Source: Liopterus haemorrhoidalis (lineage: Eukaryota > Arthropoda > Insecta > Coleoptera > Dytiscidae). Taken from it: DNA of 64,000 nucleotides. The notes under the pieces were generated by a model. The model worked only from the letters and a program-made list of their open reading frames with translations. It had not been told where the DNA came from and did not search any database. Location: assembly GCA_963971575.1 (NCBI GenBank), contig OZ020611.1, positions 226,106,260-226,170,259 on the forward strand. Reading direction: 5' to 3'. This document shows positions 36,000-48,290 of the stretch, piece after piece (position 1 is the first letter of the stretch; every line of letters begins with the position of its first letter). The position numbers were made by a program, and so were the translations under genes.

Positions 36000-37090
36000 A
36001 ATTGACAGCTAAATTATTAGGGCTGCCTTTTTCTATAATCACATCTAAATCATTCATTTATTAAAAAAAAAAACAAAACTAAAAGAAAATAATTTGCGAA
36101 AATTTCGTCACAATATAATTTAAAATAAAAAATAGCAGCTATTTTTTCTGCATTGTTTCGTATCTACGTCTGCATTAAATTAATAAGATTAATAAATGGT
36201 TTCATTTTTCAATTTCAGAAACATATTTTTCACTTTTAACAATATGTTATTTTGTGTGATTTATTCCTCTTCGATACATTGGAAACAAAAAACTAAAATA
36301 ATTCACGCAATAGATTAAATCATAACGTATAATAGTAGATGATCACATGGACTGTCTACAAGTATTTAGCCATATAACGTAGTTTAACCCGCGTTTAAAT
36401 TCGATTCTCAGATGTCAAATTTTATTCAAAAGAGGACATACACTACCTTACCCATAAATACAAATCTACAATATTATTAGCCATAATTTAGCCATGAGTT
36501 AAAAAATATAATTAATTTTGTTAAGAACACAAAAGCTGCAATATTTTTCAAAAATGCAATTGATCATAAAATCCTTTCATACGTTTCCGGTTCAGATCAA
36601 TATACATTACTTAGAATTTTTTCAGATTTTTAGTATATCCCGTTTGTGTTAAAGGGTATAGCAAAGTAATTGTTTTAGTACATTAAAAAAAAAAAAAAAA
36701 AACGTGTGGAACACAATGAAGAAGAATTTTAATAAAACTACTTTTTGTTCTATCTTAAGGGCTTTTTTGATACCACACAATGAATTATAAAATAATAATT
36801 ATTTTTTCAACGACACAAAAATATGGATATTTTTCGGAAAACGAATCTGATCAAAAATTACTGTTGAATTATTCCGGTTCTCATCATTGTACATTATTGA
36901 GTTTTATTTCTAATTTTTAGATCAACCTCTCAAAGAAATAGGGTGGGGGACAAACGTTTTTTGACATATTTTTAGCGAAAATCCAATTTTTTTATAAATA
37001 AAATTTGTTTGTTTATACACGCATTAAGAGGTTTCATTCGATACCCCACTCAAAATTTTAAAAAAATATTTATTATTTCATTAAATACAT
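36000..37090. repeat. long-repeat family fragment
   Basis: Contains AATTTGCGAAAATTTCGTCA, ATCATAACGTATAATAGTAG, CCATAATTTAGCCATGAGTT, ATACGTTTCCGGTTCAGATC and two CCGGTTC-type blocks followed by TTTTTCAGATTTTTAGT. Shared with 9170-9480, 10929-11600 and 33970-34260. Boundaries unclear. Confidence 0.5.
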
Positions 37091-37099
37091 ATTTGTTCC

Positions 37100-37471
37100 T
37101 CAAAAACAAAAAAATTTTCGAAATATTTCTCTGTTGTGAAATATTCACAAAAATCTTAAAACTGACACAAGTAAACTCCCATTTCTAGTTAACCGATTTT
37201 TACCAAAAGTATCTCAAATACAAGTTATTGCTTTTATAGCAACTTTTGTCAAATATTTTTTTTCGAAATATTTTTCTGTTATGAAATATTCGCAAAAATC
37301 TTAAAATCGACACGAGTAAACTCCCATTTCTATTCAACCGATTTTTACCTAAAGTTGATCAACTCGCGCCATTGATGTCAAAAGCTTAAATATGAAGTTT
37401 CATAAAAACCATTTTAGCCGAATTTGCTACGCACGTGTACACAGACAGACGGACGGACAGACGGACAGACT

Positions 37472-37519
<48 letters not shown>

Positions 37520-37650
37520 GCCAGACAGACAGACAGACCGAAAGATATCATGCTAAAAATAGTCAAAACGTTATGTAGGGACCTCAATTCGTGGAGATCC
37601 ATAGAAATCTCGAAATGTCAAAATCGGTATGATCACAATACCTCCCTTAT
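37100..37650 (+). repeat. (CAGA)n-bearing repeat family C, copy 3
   Basis: The block TTTCGAAATATTTCTCTG through AACCGATTTTTACC is duplicated (37110-37210 and 37255-37350). It is followed by the shared GCACGTGTACACAGACAGAC junction, a (CAGA)n tract at 37437-37535, then ATCATGCTAAAAATAGTC. Frames on both strands here are microsatellite translations. Confidence 0.7.
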
Positions 37651-37675
37651 ATATGTTGGCGGTCTGTTAAATACT

Positions 37676-37811
37676 AGCGTTATAAATTTCTTCTTCTATG
37701 AGAAGAAGAAATTCTCATAAAAGAAGAAATTTATAACGCTTAAGGTGTGCCGCGATTTTTTTTTTTTTTTGGAAAATGTTCCACGAGTATAAAATATTGG
37801 GAAACACTGGT
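37676..37811. mobile_element. hairpin and hAT-like terminus
   Basis: 37676-37702 and 37714-37740 are complementary over 27 bp with one mismatch, separated by 11 bases. It is followed by GGTGTGCCGCGA, a T-run, and TATTGGGAAACACTG. In complement this is CAGTGTTTCCCAATA with CGCGGCACACC, a common hAT-type end. The partner end was not found. Confidence 0.5.
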
Positions 37812-38289
37812 CTAGAGTCTAGGCAGTGTTTTTTTTTTAAATATTGTAGTGAACAGGAAAAAATGTCGTAATAAAAAATGTTATAATTTTTGGCGCACAG
37901 CAGCAATGTCCAGATCTATGTTGACTGTGTTAAAAGAAGAAGATATTCTACCCTTTGGTGAATTTATCCCCAGATTACTTTATATATTAAGCCGTTTGGT
38001 TACAATTTTTACCGTACAGACAGACAGACACATGAGTGATATAAAGATTTTTCGGTGGTTATAACTACAAAACCATAAAAATAGCTACCGCGCCACCCTA
38101 AGAAAAAATGTTGGCTTATATGCTCCCGCCTCCTCAAGAAGAAGTTCTGGGTGCGCGCTTGTTAACAATACAGACAAATAGACAGACAACAGAACACTAA
38201 ATCCTTTGTACATATATCTGAAAGATCGCACACTTATCAAAGAAATAATAGAATTTGAGTGAATTTGGTTAAAAGTCATCCCTTTTGAG

Positions 38290-38876
38290 AGTGGTCAAGG
38301 AGAGGGAAAGAAGTAAAAAAGGAACAAATGGAGAATGAAGAGAGATAAAGTATAAATGCAAACATAAACAGCTAAATCAAAATTGAACTAAATCATTTAG
38401 GCAAACTGAACCCAATACCCACTTTTGTTAAAATGAAACTAAACCTCTTCTGTCATCAGTTATTTATTATTTCAACGTTAAAATGTCTCCGATATTCGTC
38501 TGTTTGAATTTCGGTCTTCAAAAATGTTTACAGATATTCGATACGTTTTTCAACGGTACTACTCTGAATGACTTCCTAAATAAGTCACCCTCCTCCCACC
38601 GACCCTCTCATAACTTCAACATAATTGGTTCAGAAAGGGTCTCAAATTACAAAATGTCGTTTCTTAGTCAGATAGGTTGTGGCGATCTTTTACGAAAAGG
38701 TCACCTATTTCTTCAAAGGTTGTGGCTATTCATTGAATTATTTTATAGGGCATGTTAATAAGGGTCAGAACAAAGTAAGGGTTATTAAAATATAGCTATA
38801 AAATTGGTTAAAACAGGACCGTAACCATATATTTCAAAAAGATCTAAAAGATTATAACAAAATTGTCAATGATCCA
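38290..38876. other. intron stretch, unassigned 91-codon frame
   Basis: An ATG frame at 38483-38758 lacks any domain, and its composition resembles the surroundings. It is not called as a gene. No mobile-element structure was recognised. Confidence 0.4.
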
Positions 38877-38879
38877 TAA

Positions 38880-39481
38880 TACCCTTTTCACACTAGATAT
38901 TTAAGATCGGATGTTAAAGTGAATGTATCTTTAAACGCTAATGTGAAACCGTATGGCCTCGGTTAAATACAAGCGATGTTTAAGACAGAGATCTGCGTCT
39001 TAAACTTCGTCCGAATTGCCAACTTAATTTCTATTATAAAAAAGTACTCCTTTAATTTGTGCTGTCAACATTATATATTATCATAAACAAGAATACTGTA
39101 TTATATCGACGTTATAAGAAGTTTATAGTTATTGTTATAATAAAATTATTTATTTTAATAATGTGTTTAATAAAATACAGAGCTACAATAATTGAGATAA
39201 AATGTATCGACTTACATGTTAATACAGGTGTAATATATTCTTTATTGTAGTGCCTTTATTGTAGAATGAAATGAAATATCCTTAATTGTTTATAATAATT
39301 CAAAATGTGCGGCTGCGCAGACAGTTCAAAACTGGTAATTTCATGACGGTAACTTAAGGACAAAATTACTGTAGCTGATGACAGCACCGGAGATTTAAAC
39401 ATCAAGTGTGAAAGCATACCGAAGTTAAACATCGGTGAACTTTAAGTTCACTCGTCTTAAAGATCTAGTGTGAAAAGGGTA
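38880..39481 (+). mobile_element. 602-bp TAA-flanked element, copy 2
   Basis: Inverse-orientation counterpart of 27976-28577, same length, with TACCCTTTTCACACTAG ends and TAA at 38877-38879 and 39482-39484. Differences seen include CTTCGGTAT for GATCGGTAT and CCGGTGCTG for CTGGTGCTG. No transposase. Confidence 0.8.
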
Positions 39482-40072
39482 TAAGGCATCCATATGCCTT
39501 ATTTAAGTTGATCTGTAATAGTGTATATCAAATATAACTGTTATTTATCAATTGCAATGTTATTTTTGTTGCTAGTTTAAATATATTTTTAGGTTTTCGT
39601 AGGTATAACCACAAAACTCTTATGTTGTCTCTCATGTATCTTTTTTTAGTGAAATCGCCCAGTTAATGCACTTCCTCATTTTGCGTTATAAATTCAATGA
39701 CAAACTTAGTGGGAAAAAATAACTAAATCGTTATAAATTTCATTATTTTTTTTTTCATTTGAATTGTAGACTAATATTGCTTTTAACTCTTTTATTTTAC
39801 TAAAACATACCTATTGTCATATTTAGATTGTGTTCGATAGTAATTTTGAAGATTTACAAATTTTAAAAGTTTTATTTAATATAGGAACATTTGTATTGGT
39901 ATCACTCAATTTTATTTTATTTACATTTGCCGACATATTACATTCTGATTTGTTTTGATACTTGTGTTCACATATCTATCTTATTTTTTATTTAATTTGT
40001 TGTTTATTTTGAAGTTTTGTATTTAGATATACATTTTCTTATAGATTTCTATTTTAGACATTGTGTGTAGTA

Positions 40073-40429
40073 CAGTGTTTCTCAACAGGTGGTCCGCAGA
40101 AATATTTTAGTGGTCCGTGAAAGATTTTTTATGGGTATTTTGAAGTTTTCTTGTAATTTTGATGCACATTTTTTATGTAAATAATTTATTTTCTGTAAAC
40201 ATTATGTCATTTTCTAGAAATAAAATAAATGTATTTAGTAGCACATTAAATATATTTGTTTTCTTGCAAAAAATGACAGAATGTTTACAGAAAATAAATT
40301 ATTTACATAAAAAATGTGCATCAAAATTACAAGAAAACTTCAAAATACCCAACAATTATTATTAGTGGCCCGCGTTAGAAAATTGTATATTTTACTGGTC
40401 CGCGGTGCGTTTTTGGTTGAAAAACACTG
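40073..40429. mobile_element. hAT-type MITE with long internal foldback
   Basis: 357 bp with ends CAGTGTTTCTCAAC and, in complement, CAGTGTTTTTCAAC. 8-bp duplication GTGTAGTA/GTGTAGTG (40065-40072 and 40430-40437). Inside, 40133-40215 and 40270-40350 are almost perfect inverse complements (GGGTATTTTGAAGTTTTCTT / complement), forming an arm of about 80 bp. Confidence 0.85.
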
Positions 40430-40677
40430 GTGTAGTGCATAGCTTTTTAGGTTAAATTCAACTTATTTCTATTGTAGACGCCATATAAACGTATCTAATA
40501 TGATATCATAAAAAAAGTTACGCAACTGCAATGACTGGCTGACTAGCCTATACCTACCTATTTATACGATAAACCTTGTGGCTAAGCTGTTGAATTTGAG
40601 AGTTGGAAATTTGACATGCATATACAGTTCATTGAGTGGCATATAGAAAATAGATCGGTCGTAAAATGTACAAATAG

Positions 40678-40770
40678 TTAGGGTTGCACTGATAAGCAAA
40701 TTGTCCGATTACCGATTAACCGGCCTTGCCTTATCAGCCGATACCGATTAATCTATATTAAACTTTAAGC
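40678..40770. mobile_element. hAT-like end with ATTAACCGGC/CCGATTA words
   Basis: AGGGTTGCACTGATAAGC followed by CCGATTACCGATTAACCGG and GCCGATACCGATTAA, similar to 7795-7915. Single end only. Confidence 0.35.
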
Positions 40771-40790
40771 AAATGTTAAACTAAAGTGGG

Positions 40791-42319
40791 TTTTACACGA
40801 TTCAATTAATTGATCAATTAATTGAAAAAGTTGACATTCAATTAATTGATGTGTGTAAAGCGTAAAAAATTCGTCAATTAATTGATCAATTAATTGACAA
40901 AAAATTTGATCAATTTATTTTGAAAATAGAACAAGTTCTATTTTTCGTAAATTTTTTAGGGAATTCTAGGTATATTTTTATCTGTTAGGATATTGCCAAC
41001 TGTTTAGTTGTAGCATAACCTCGAAACATATTATTTGTTTTTCAGTTTCAAATCTAACATAACCTCAAACGTTCTAATTTATCATCATCTAGGTCAGCGT
41101 TTCTCAACCGGGGGGCCGCGGCCCCCTGGGGGGTCGTGAAAGCTTCGTCGGGGGGCCGCGAAGTCATACAAGATCGAACAATTTTGCTCAAATGTGCTCA
41201 ATTCATAAATATTTTACATTTATATTCATAAAAATATACCTTACATGACATAAATAAAATAAATTATACTTATTTTGATAACTAATTTAAATAATATCAA
41301 TGTCAAATTAAGTGTATGTGTCGGCTGATGCGTTTCTGTGATAACGGTTCGCGTTGGAGGTACTTCAAGTACTTATAAGTTGTAGTTTCAAATGGGCACG
41401 ACTTGAAAGTGCAATATTATTATTATTATTTATTATATGCCGAGGTACAGATAATTCAAGAGTAAAGAAGCGAAAGTGTTTAAATCAAAATGGAAAGCAT
41501 TTTGAATACTTGTAAATAAAAATACTTTCAAGTCATAGGGAATATAATTTTTCGTCAACCATAAAAGATACTAAAAAAAAAAATTTCTTTTAAAAAATTC
41601 TATCCAAGGTTAATATACGTTCCCATTTAAAAAATTGTCCTTGATATCTTGTACAGGTTAATTTCGGAGAATTTCAATAGGTACTACCATTCAATTCTTT
41701 GGATAAGATTTGGTCATCAAACATTTTTCCCAATTAGCTCGCATATCGCCTTTTTTACCGGCACGGTAAAAAAGGCAAACAACATTTTATAAAACATACT
41801 GAGGTAAATATTTATTTATGCCGTCTGTTAATGAAAAGAACCGAACTTTTAAAAACCACATTTTTTCATCGCGTTGTTTACAAGTGTTTTTGTGTCGAGC
41901 TTGCTTTTATTTCTAAGTTTTTGAGTATTTCTACAAATATGTAATCGTGTTATAAGCCTTTAAACTACGGCACAGACACAATAAAAACGTTGATGCCACG
42001 GTGCACCCTGTATATATGTATATATAGGGGGGCCGCAGACAATGTTTAAATAATTTTGGGGGGTCCCATGCCAGAAAAGGTTGAGAAACGCTGATCTAGG
42101 TTATTTCTTTTGTTTTTGTTCACAGCTCGTAATTTTGTGAAGATTTTTTCAATATTTTCATTTTGATAAATATGTCAACATGTTTTACAGTTGGTAATGT
42201 AAAAATTTTCAAAAAAATTGTGTAAAGTGAAGTTTTTGTTCCCAGGGCTACCAATAAATTTTTCAATTAATTGACAAAAAACTTGATCAATTTGTTGATC
42301 AATTAATTGAACTGTGTAT
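40791..42319. mobile_element. MITE with TCAATTAATTGA words, split by a hAT element
   Basis: Ends AGTGGGTTTTACACGATTCA and, in complement, AGTTAGTTATACACAGTTCA. TCAATTAATTGA or a close variant occurs about eight times near the two ends. About 1 kb of the interior is the later insertion 41095-42093, so the original element is about 520 bp. Confidence 0.6.
41095..42093. mobile_element. hAT-type element, SPIN/Charlie-like termini
   Basis: 999 bp with 15-bp inverted ends CAGCGTTTCTCAACC. Perfect 8-bp duplication ATCTAGGT (41087-41094 and 42094-42101). Subterminal G/C-rich blocks GGGGGGCCGCG and GGGGGGCCGCAGAC. No transposase frame remains. Confidence 0.85.
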
Positions 42320-43163
42320 AACTAACTTAAGGTCACAATATATCAATCCCATAAGTAACTATATCAACCATTTTGTAACAAAGCTTTCAGAAACTGGCCC
42401 TTATTAAATAAAAAAAATCTGAAATGTTAGGCATATTCACATTTCACAGCAATTCTTTATATTTTAAATTGTAAACAGCAATTTAAAACAGTATTCCAAA
42501 CAATTTCTAAATCAAATAAAACCAACAATTTCAAATAAATTTCATCTTGAGAGCACCTGAATAGTAGCAACTTATAACATGTTCTACCACGTCTCCGTCT
42601 ACCAACTACTCGGTGACAAAATACAATCAAACAATGGAAAATGAAATTGAATGTAATATAGAATGAGTTACAGAAAGTGTGAATTGATGTATTCAACTCA
42701 TTATATTACATCTACTTCACAAACTTCCATTAACAAAAGGAAACAGTGATTTCAGGAATGTATTCAATCTTTGTTTTCAGTTATTATGTGTTAATTTCAC
42801 GAAAATTAGACCAACTCGAGAATCTGGTTATTGAGATTTCTCAGATACACCTCAGAAATTTCGGATAAAATTGCAGACTGAATTTATCCTTCAGTTAATT
42901 AACAACGCCTACAATTAGCTAAGAAATTAAATGTGATTTTTCACTTAAAATGGAGCTAACGGATGAACATTTTGCAAGGAGATTTTATTATAAGAATTTT
43001 AGTTATTTTATTTTCTATTATAACTACTAGTGCACCCGTTGCCAACTGTGTTGGCTAGCACATCTTTACCTTAATGTGGAATTTGCTCGACGCCTCTGAT
43101 TTCTTTCTTTAGCCATACGCCTTACTTCATCCAATTCAATTTGAATCAACTTTTCGCCCATTA
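42320..43163. other. intron stretch, no gene seen
   Basis: The 79-codon minus frame at 42457-42696 has no recognisable motif. No bounded mobile element. Confidence 0.5.
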
Positions 43164-43167
43164 TTAA

Positions 43168-43281
43168 CCCTTTAACTACGGGTATATTTCTAAATAGCTA
43201 GCCTGTGGAACGCAAAAAAATTGAACTCAATATTTTTTTTTTTATAAAACAATAAAAAAAATAAACAATAAAAACAAAAAA

Positions 43282-43312
<31 letters not shown>

Positions 43313-43539
43313 ATTTTAAATATATTTTTTTTTATAAATAAACATAATCATAAATTACGTGTTTATATGCTTACTGCGGTTCTAAATGACATCCCACGTT
43401 CATATCTTATAATAACAAATAACATCGCCAATAGGCGACACTCGTTCCCAGTTTAATTTATTAGATCGCTTATTGACGATACCCGTACCTCCCGAAAGTT
43501 TTGTTGCGTCGTCTATTGACGATACCCGTAGTTAAATGG
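43168..43539. mobile_element. piggyBac-type MITE flanked by TTAA
   Basis: 372 bp with 18-bp ends CCCTTTAACTACGGGTAT and, in complement, CCATTTAACTACGGGTAT. TTAA on both sides (43164-43167 and 43540-43543). An (AAAT)n tract occupies 43280-43315. GACGATACCCGTA occurs twice near the right end. Confidence 0.8.
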
Positions 43540-44422
43540 TTAAAAACTAGACAAATAATTATTCCGAATTCATAAACTTTTTAAGATGGGAAAACGATTT
43601 ATTTTTACTCAATGCATTACCTTTATATTGTTAAAACTAAAAATGATTTGAGACGTTAAATTTAAAATATATTTATTAAAATTAATTTTCCAGTTACTTA
43701 TATAATATAAAAATACGCACACAAAAAAAATCGTACATAAAAAAAATCGCACAAACGGAAAAAAGCGTATAAAACACTATATCTAAAATTAGTTTTAAAT
43801 AAATCATGAGAAACTATTACACAGAAAAAAATAATGTTTTGCCCGCTTTAATATATTGCGTTCACTTATGTAAGTTCAAACCAGACCTGGTTATTTTGGT
43901 TACTTTTATATTGTTGTACTGACTTTCAAATGCAAATTTGTCATTTCAAAATATTCCTTACGCTGTAAAACGTACTTCAGTTGGTTGGTTATGATCATTA
44001 TAATTAAGATATCATTTATTTTTATGAAATATGTCAAATGGAATAACATTTTAAGGAAGTGCAATTTTACCATGTTTTAATACCAACATGACATACAATT
44101 TCAAAGGTGCAAAGTATGTTTCATTTTGTAATTTTTACCAAAATATTTTATATATTTCGAACCAATTTTAAATTCACACAAATAAGTTGCCAAGTGCAAA
44201 CTCGGCCGGTAATTCTTGGCAAAAATTATTATTTTTACCAAGGCGACTTTTACTGAATGCATTACATTTATATTTTTGAAAACTTAAAACGTTAGATAAT
44301 TTAAAACGTTTAATTTATTTGTACATTCATTTACCATTTTTACCAAATTATATTAAATATCTCAAATCAGTTTAAATAATCGTGTAAATAAAAAATAAAG
44401 TCGGTATTATATAGGGATAAAC

Positions 44423-44862
44423 CTGCAAAATATTATTCACATCGTTTAAATGATATAAGAGCATCTAGAGTTTTTCATTCATGCCTACGAAACCCTAGAC
44501 ATTTCTTTAAGTTATTTTATCTCCAGTTTCTTCGAGAATAATTCTGCAAAATATTGTTCATATCAGTCAAAGGATATAGGAGTGTCTAGAGTTTCTTGTT
44601 TATGCCTACGAAACCCTAGACATTTCTATATGTAGATATATTCGTAGATTCTTAGAGAAAAAATCTGCAATATATTGTTCATATCGGTCAAAGCATATAG
44701 GAGTGTCTAGAGTTTCTTGTTTATGCCTACTAAACCCTAGATATTTTTATATGTTATTTTATCCGCAGTTTCTTAGAGAATAAATCTGCAAAATATTTTC
44801 CATATCGATCATAGGACATAGGAATGTCTACAGTTTCTTGTTTATGCCTACGAAACAAAAAA
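44423..44862. repeat. 121-bp tandem repeat, 3.6 copies
   Basis: The landmark CTGCAA recurs at 44423, 44544, 44665 and 44786, exactly 121 bp apart each time. Each unit contains ATATAGGAGTGTCTAGAGTT and TTTATGCCTACGAAACCCTA. The last unit is incomplete. No promoter or coding signal seen. Confidence 0.85.
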
Positions 44863-45192
44863 ATGTAAAAATGTCGTAATGAAAATATATTTACACGATC
44901 ATAAATTCTCAGGAATATAATGATTCACCATTAAAAACTACGAACAATTCAATTAATAAATTTATAGCTTCATTAAATCTCAATTTTTAATAAATTTAAT
45001 TGTTTTTAGTCATTTTAAAATTACTTTGTTAACCGATTGAATGTTACATCGTCAATAACAGCTTATTCCTTGCAAAACGACTTTTAAATTATATCTCTCT
45101 ATAAAAGTATTTTTACGCCTTGCTTGTAAATCTTACACTCGGAAGATCGTTAACCAGACAAGAAGTTACATGTCTGGCACTAAACATACAAA

Positions 45193-45321
45193 ATGACGTC
45201 CACACTCAATAATGATTACGAATTTTTCAAGAGAAACCTTAAGACGTGGGTGGAAACAATGATAAAAGAAAAGGGAAATTCTTGGAATATTATTGTCTGG
45301 GAAATTACGAAGATGGTTTAA
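45193..45321 (+). other. unassigned 42-codon ATG frame
   Basis: An open frame MTSTLNNDYEFFKRNLKTWV continuing to WEITKMV with a TAA stop. It is slightly less AT-rich than its surroundings and not recognised as repeat. No homologue is known to me; random occurrence is likely. Confidence 0.2.
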
Positions 45322-45712
45322 AGCCAATTTGTTTCCGAGAATAATAGTTTGAAAGACTTATTTTAAAAGTAATTTGCAAAACCAACAATCTATTTAGAAA
45401 CTTTTTTTTAAATCATTTTGCTATTTGCACACAATTTAGCATATAAGGAGATAGAAATGACTATGATAACCACAGAGACTAAAAAATTTATGTGCTTTGA
45501 ATTATCACACATTTCAGGGTTTCGTTAGGGCTAAAATAATTACATTCTTGACTATCATCGCGTCAAATCATTTTTTAAAGATTTTTAATGCCTATTAGTT
45601 TATGCTCTACTGACTCTAAGTACTATGGTTCATTTCTTTGGTTAAGGCTGAGTATAACCCCCAGAGGTTACCAGTTTCTTATACAAAACTGACAATCTGA
45701 AATAACACAATA

Positions 45713-45794
45713 ACGATGTTACCGTGTCAGTAATTTAAAATCAAAATGTCTAAAAATCTTTTTTGATTTTAAATTACTAGCACGGTAACATCGT
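45713..45794. repeat. 82-bp hairpin with 34-bp arms
   Basis: 45713-45746 and 45761-45794 are inverse complements with two mismatches, separated by 14 bases. The arm begins ACGATGTTACCGTG. The shape resembles a small-RNA precursor, but it could equally be a short foldback element. Confidence 0.65.
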
Positions 45795-47321
45795 CTCGTT
45801 AATAACCTAATTTTTACATATTTTTATTTCTAAGTACATTTTCCATGTGTTTTATAATTTTTTAACTTGTAACCTCGTTTTCTACCTAGGTTTGGTACAT
45901 GATCTTCCACATCTTTCATCACAGTTCATGATAACTGAATATCACAGGCTGAAGATGCATTTACTGAAATAAATGCGAAACGTTCCATGATTTAATTATT
46001 TATTTCACCTACACGACGATTTAAAAAAGAAACTATTATTATACCGACTCGTCAAGATCATCCACTAATATATATCCACTTAATGTCAAAAGTAAGATAT
46101 TCTTCCAGGCTTGTGATTGGTTCAAATTAGCAGTTTAATTTAAAATATATACCATGTACATAAAATCGAGAAACTTAAAAATATTAGAACCAAGCACATT
46201 AAATTCTCACACTAATTTGTTACATAGAACGATTTTATGTTTTTTTAAGGCATATATGAGTTAAATAATTCAAAACGCAATATTTAAAAAACAGGTTACA
46301 GCTTAATGTCGAAATGGGCCTTAAGTTTTACTGAAAAGACAAGAATTATTGAAAATATTTTTGACTATAATCATAAAAGTTTTTTTTTTTTAAATACCCT
46401 ATGATGCTTTATATACCTTTCAGTATCATTCATTTGATAACTGTAATAAATTCTCAAAAAATAATCATTCAAAAAAAACTATATTTTTCGAAAAAATAAT
46501 CTGTATTAAATTTAATAAAATTTTCCTTTCGAAAAGGATATTGTACGCTCTTATTTTTCGGGAATAATGTTCTGGATTTTCCCGATTATTCCAGAGAAAA
46601 TATAATATAAAGGTCAGTATGTTCCACTTTTCGCCTATTTTCGCTTTCGTTGGAATCTAAACCGGTGAATGAACACTAAATGTAGATACAGTTATATAAC
46701 TATACACTACTGTCAACAGTTTATCAAAAAATATAATGTACCTGTCAGTAAATAAATAAAAAAATATATCGAAATTTTAGACATGTAGCAACTCGTAAAA
46801 AATTCCACAATATTACAATACTAAGTTAATTTCTTTTGATGCACCTTAAATAGAAATTGTTCACGGTATTTTAATAATTGCCAAACGATTTCTCTTTCAT
46901 AATTCATTTGAGAAACACAAACAAAAAATTAATTTAATCAAGACATTTAAATGAACATTTTTTGACACTTTCTTTCAATCAAGTTTTGACAAAAGGTCTG
47001 CAGTATACCACAGGAGGTCTTATGTCCGCAGACCACCGCTTGTGAAACTCTGAATTAGAGCACGAAACACTGTATTTGTTTTCTGCATGGTCATGCTGTT
47101 GAAATGGCTGTTCAACACAATGGTAAAAATGATAGAAATTATGTCATTAAAAGCGAAATATTGCATATTTCTGATATGTTTTCAAGGAGTGTTCAATGAA
47201 AATTTTACGCTATGTTTGGTAATGAAAGATTAGGAGTGCCAATATATGTTTTGAATGTCAATGTTTAAAAAAATTGCCAGATATTAACTACATCTGTGGG
47301 CAAAAATAGAGGTGCTTGATA

Positions 47322-48290
47322 CAATAATAATAATAATAAATTTATTCAACCAATAACACATTACAGAAATGTTGTGGTTTAGTCAAGATGACACATATAA
47401 TATAAATTGAAACCACATGAGTTAAACAATACAAATAAATTTAACAAATAGTACAGTTAGGAGATTACATAATTTAATATTAGCCCTTATGGTGTAAATA
47501 TTCCTGTATGCTATAAAAACACTTGGATTGTAAAAAATGTCTAAATATAAATTTAAATGCTCTACTGGACGTTATAGACTTTAATGCAGGTGGTACACAG
47601 TTAATTAATGTTAAAGCCATGTAGTGAGGACTTTTACTGTACAGTGCAGAGCTATGAGAGGGAGTGTTTACTGCGGGTATTATAAGAATGAAAGTCAGAA
47701 TTGGTAGCGAAAAAGTGTGGATTATTTTTAACAAATATTATAACAGATGGAAGAGTTAATATGGACAAAACAGGAAAAAGGGATCTGCAAGATGATCTAA
47801 AGGGGGCACCAGCTATTATGCGAATAGCACGTTTCTGAAGTACAAAAACCTTTGAGGATTCCGAGGAACTTCCCCAACACAAAATGCCATAGCTCATTGT
47901 TGCGTGAAAAGTTCCAAAGTAAGCAGTTCTAAGTATATCAGAAGAAACCATATCTTTAAGTTTTTTTAATATAAAACAAGATTTGCTAAGTTTCGGTAGT
48001 ATATATCTAATGTGATTTTGCCAACTCAGATTATCACTTATCATTATACCTAAAAATTTTTACTCGGAACACTGAAAACTTTTTTGTCCTTGTAAGTGGA
48101 TATATGGTAATAGGTTCATTTTTGTGTTCATGGAAGAGCAGAGCATGACTTTTTTTTGTATTTAAAATGAGTTTATTTTCGTAGCATCATTGATAATTGT
48201 TTCCAAGTTACTTTTACCATCGAAAGCTAGTAAAGTTGCATCTGCATTATGAAGCAAGTGTGAAGTATCAGCAAATATTCTGGCTTTCAG
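47322..48290 (-). pseudogene. 5'-truncated LINE, reverse transcriptase C-terminus and 3' tail
   Basis: Minus-strand frames give FADTSHLLH (a damaged YADD-type motif, one Asp missing), DNLSWQNHIRYILPKLSKSC, MSYGILCWGSSSES, VLQKRAIRIIAGAP, YNTRSKHSL and FYSIQEYLHHKG. This is the order of LINE reverse transcriptases from the catalytic palm to the C-terminus. One frameshift near 47700. It ends in an (ATT)n tail at 47322-47340. The endonuclease is absent. Confidence 0.75.

Noticed and set aside
38483..38758. 91-codon ATG frame as a gene
   Set aside because: No recognisable motif, no splice-site support; length is compatible with chance in 64 kb.
28207..39250. 63-codon frame conserved at 28207-28398 and 39059-39250
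   Set aside because: Conservation is explained by two copies of the same 602-bp element. The sequence has no domain, is AT-driven, and the frame is not longer than expected.
44423..44862. CRISPR-like regular spacing
   Set aside because: The whole 121-bp unit is repeated, with no unique spacers and no cas genes, in a eukaryotic genome.
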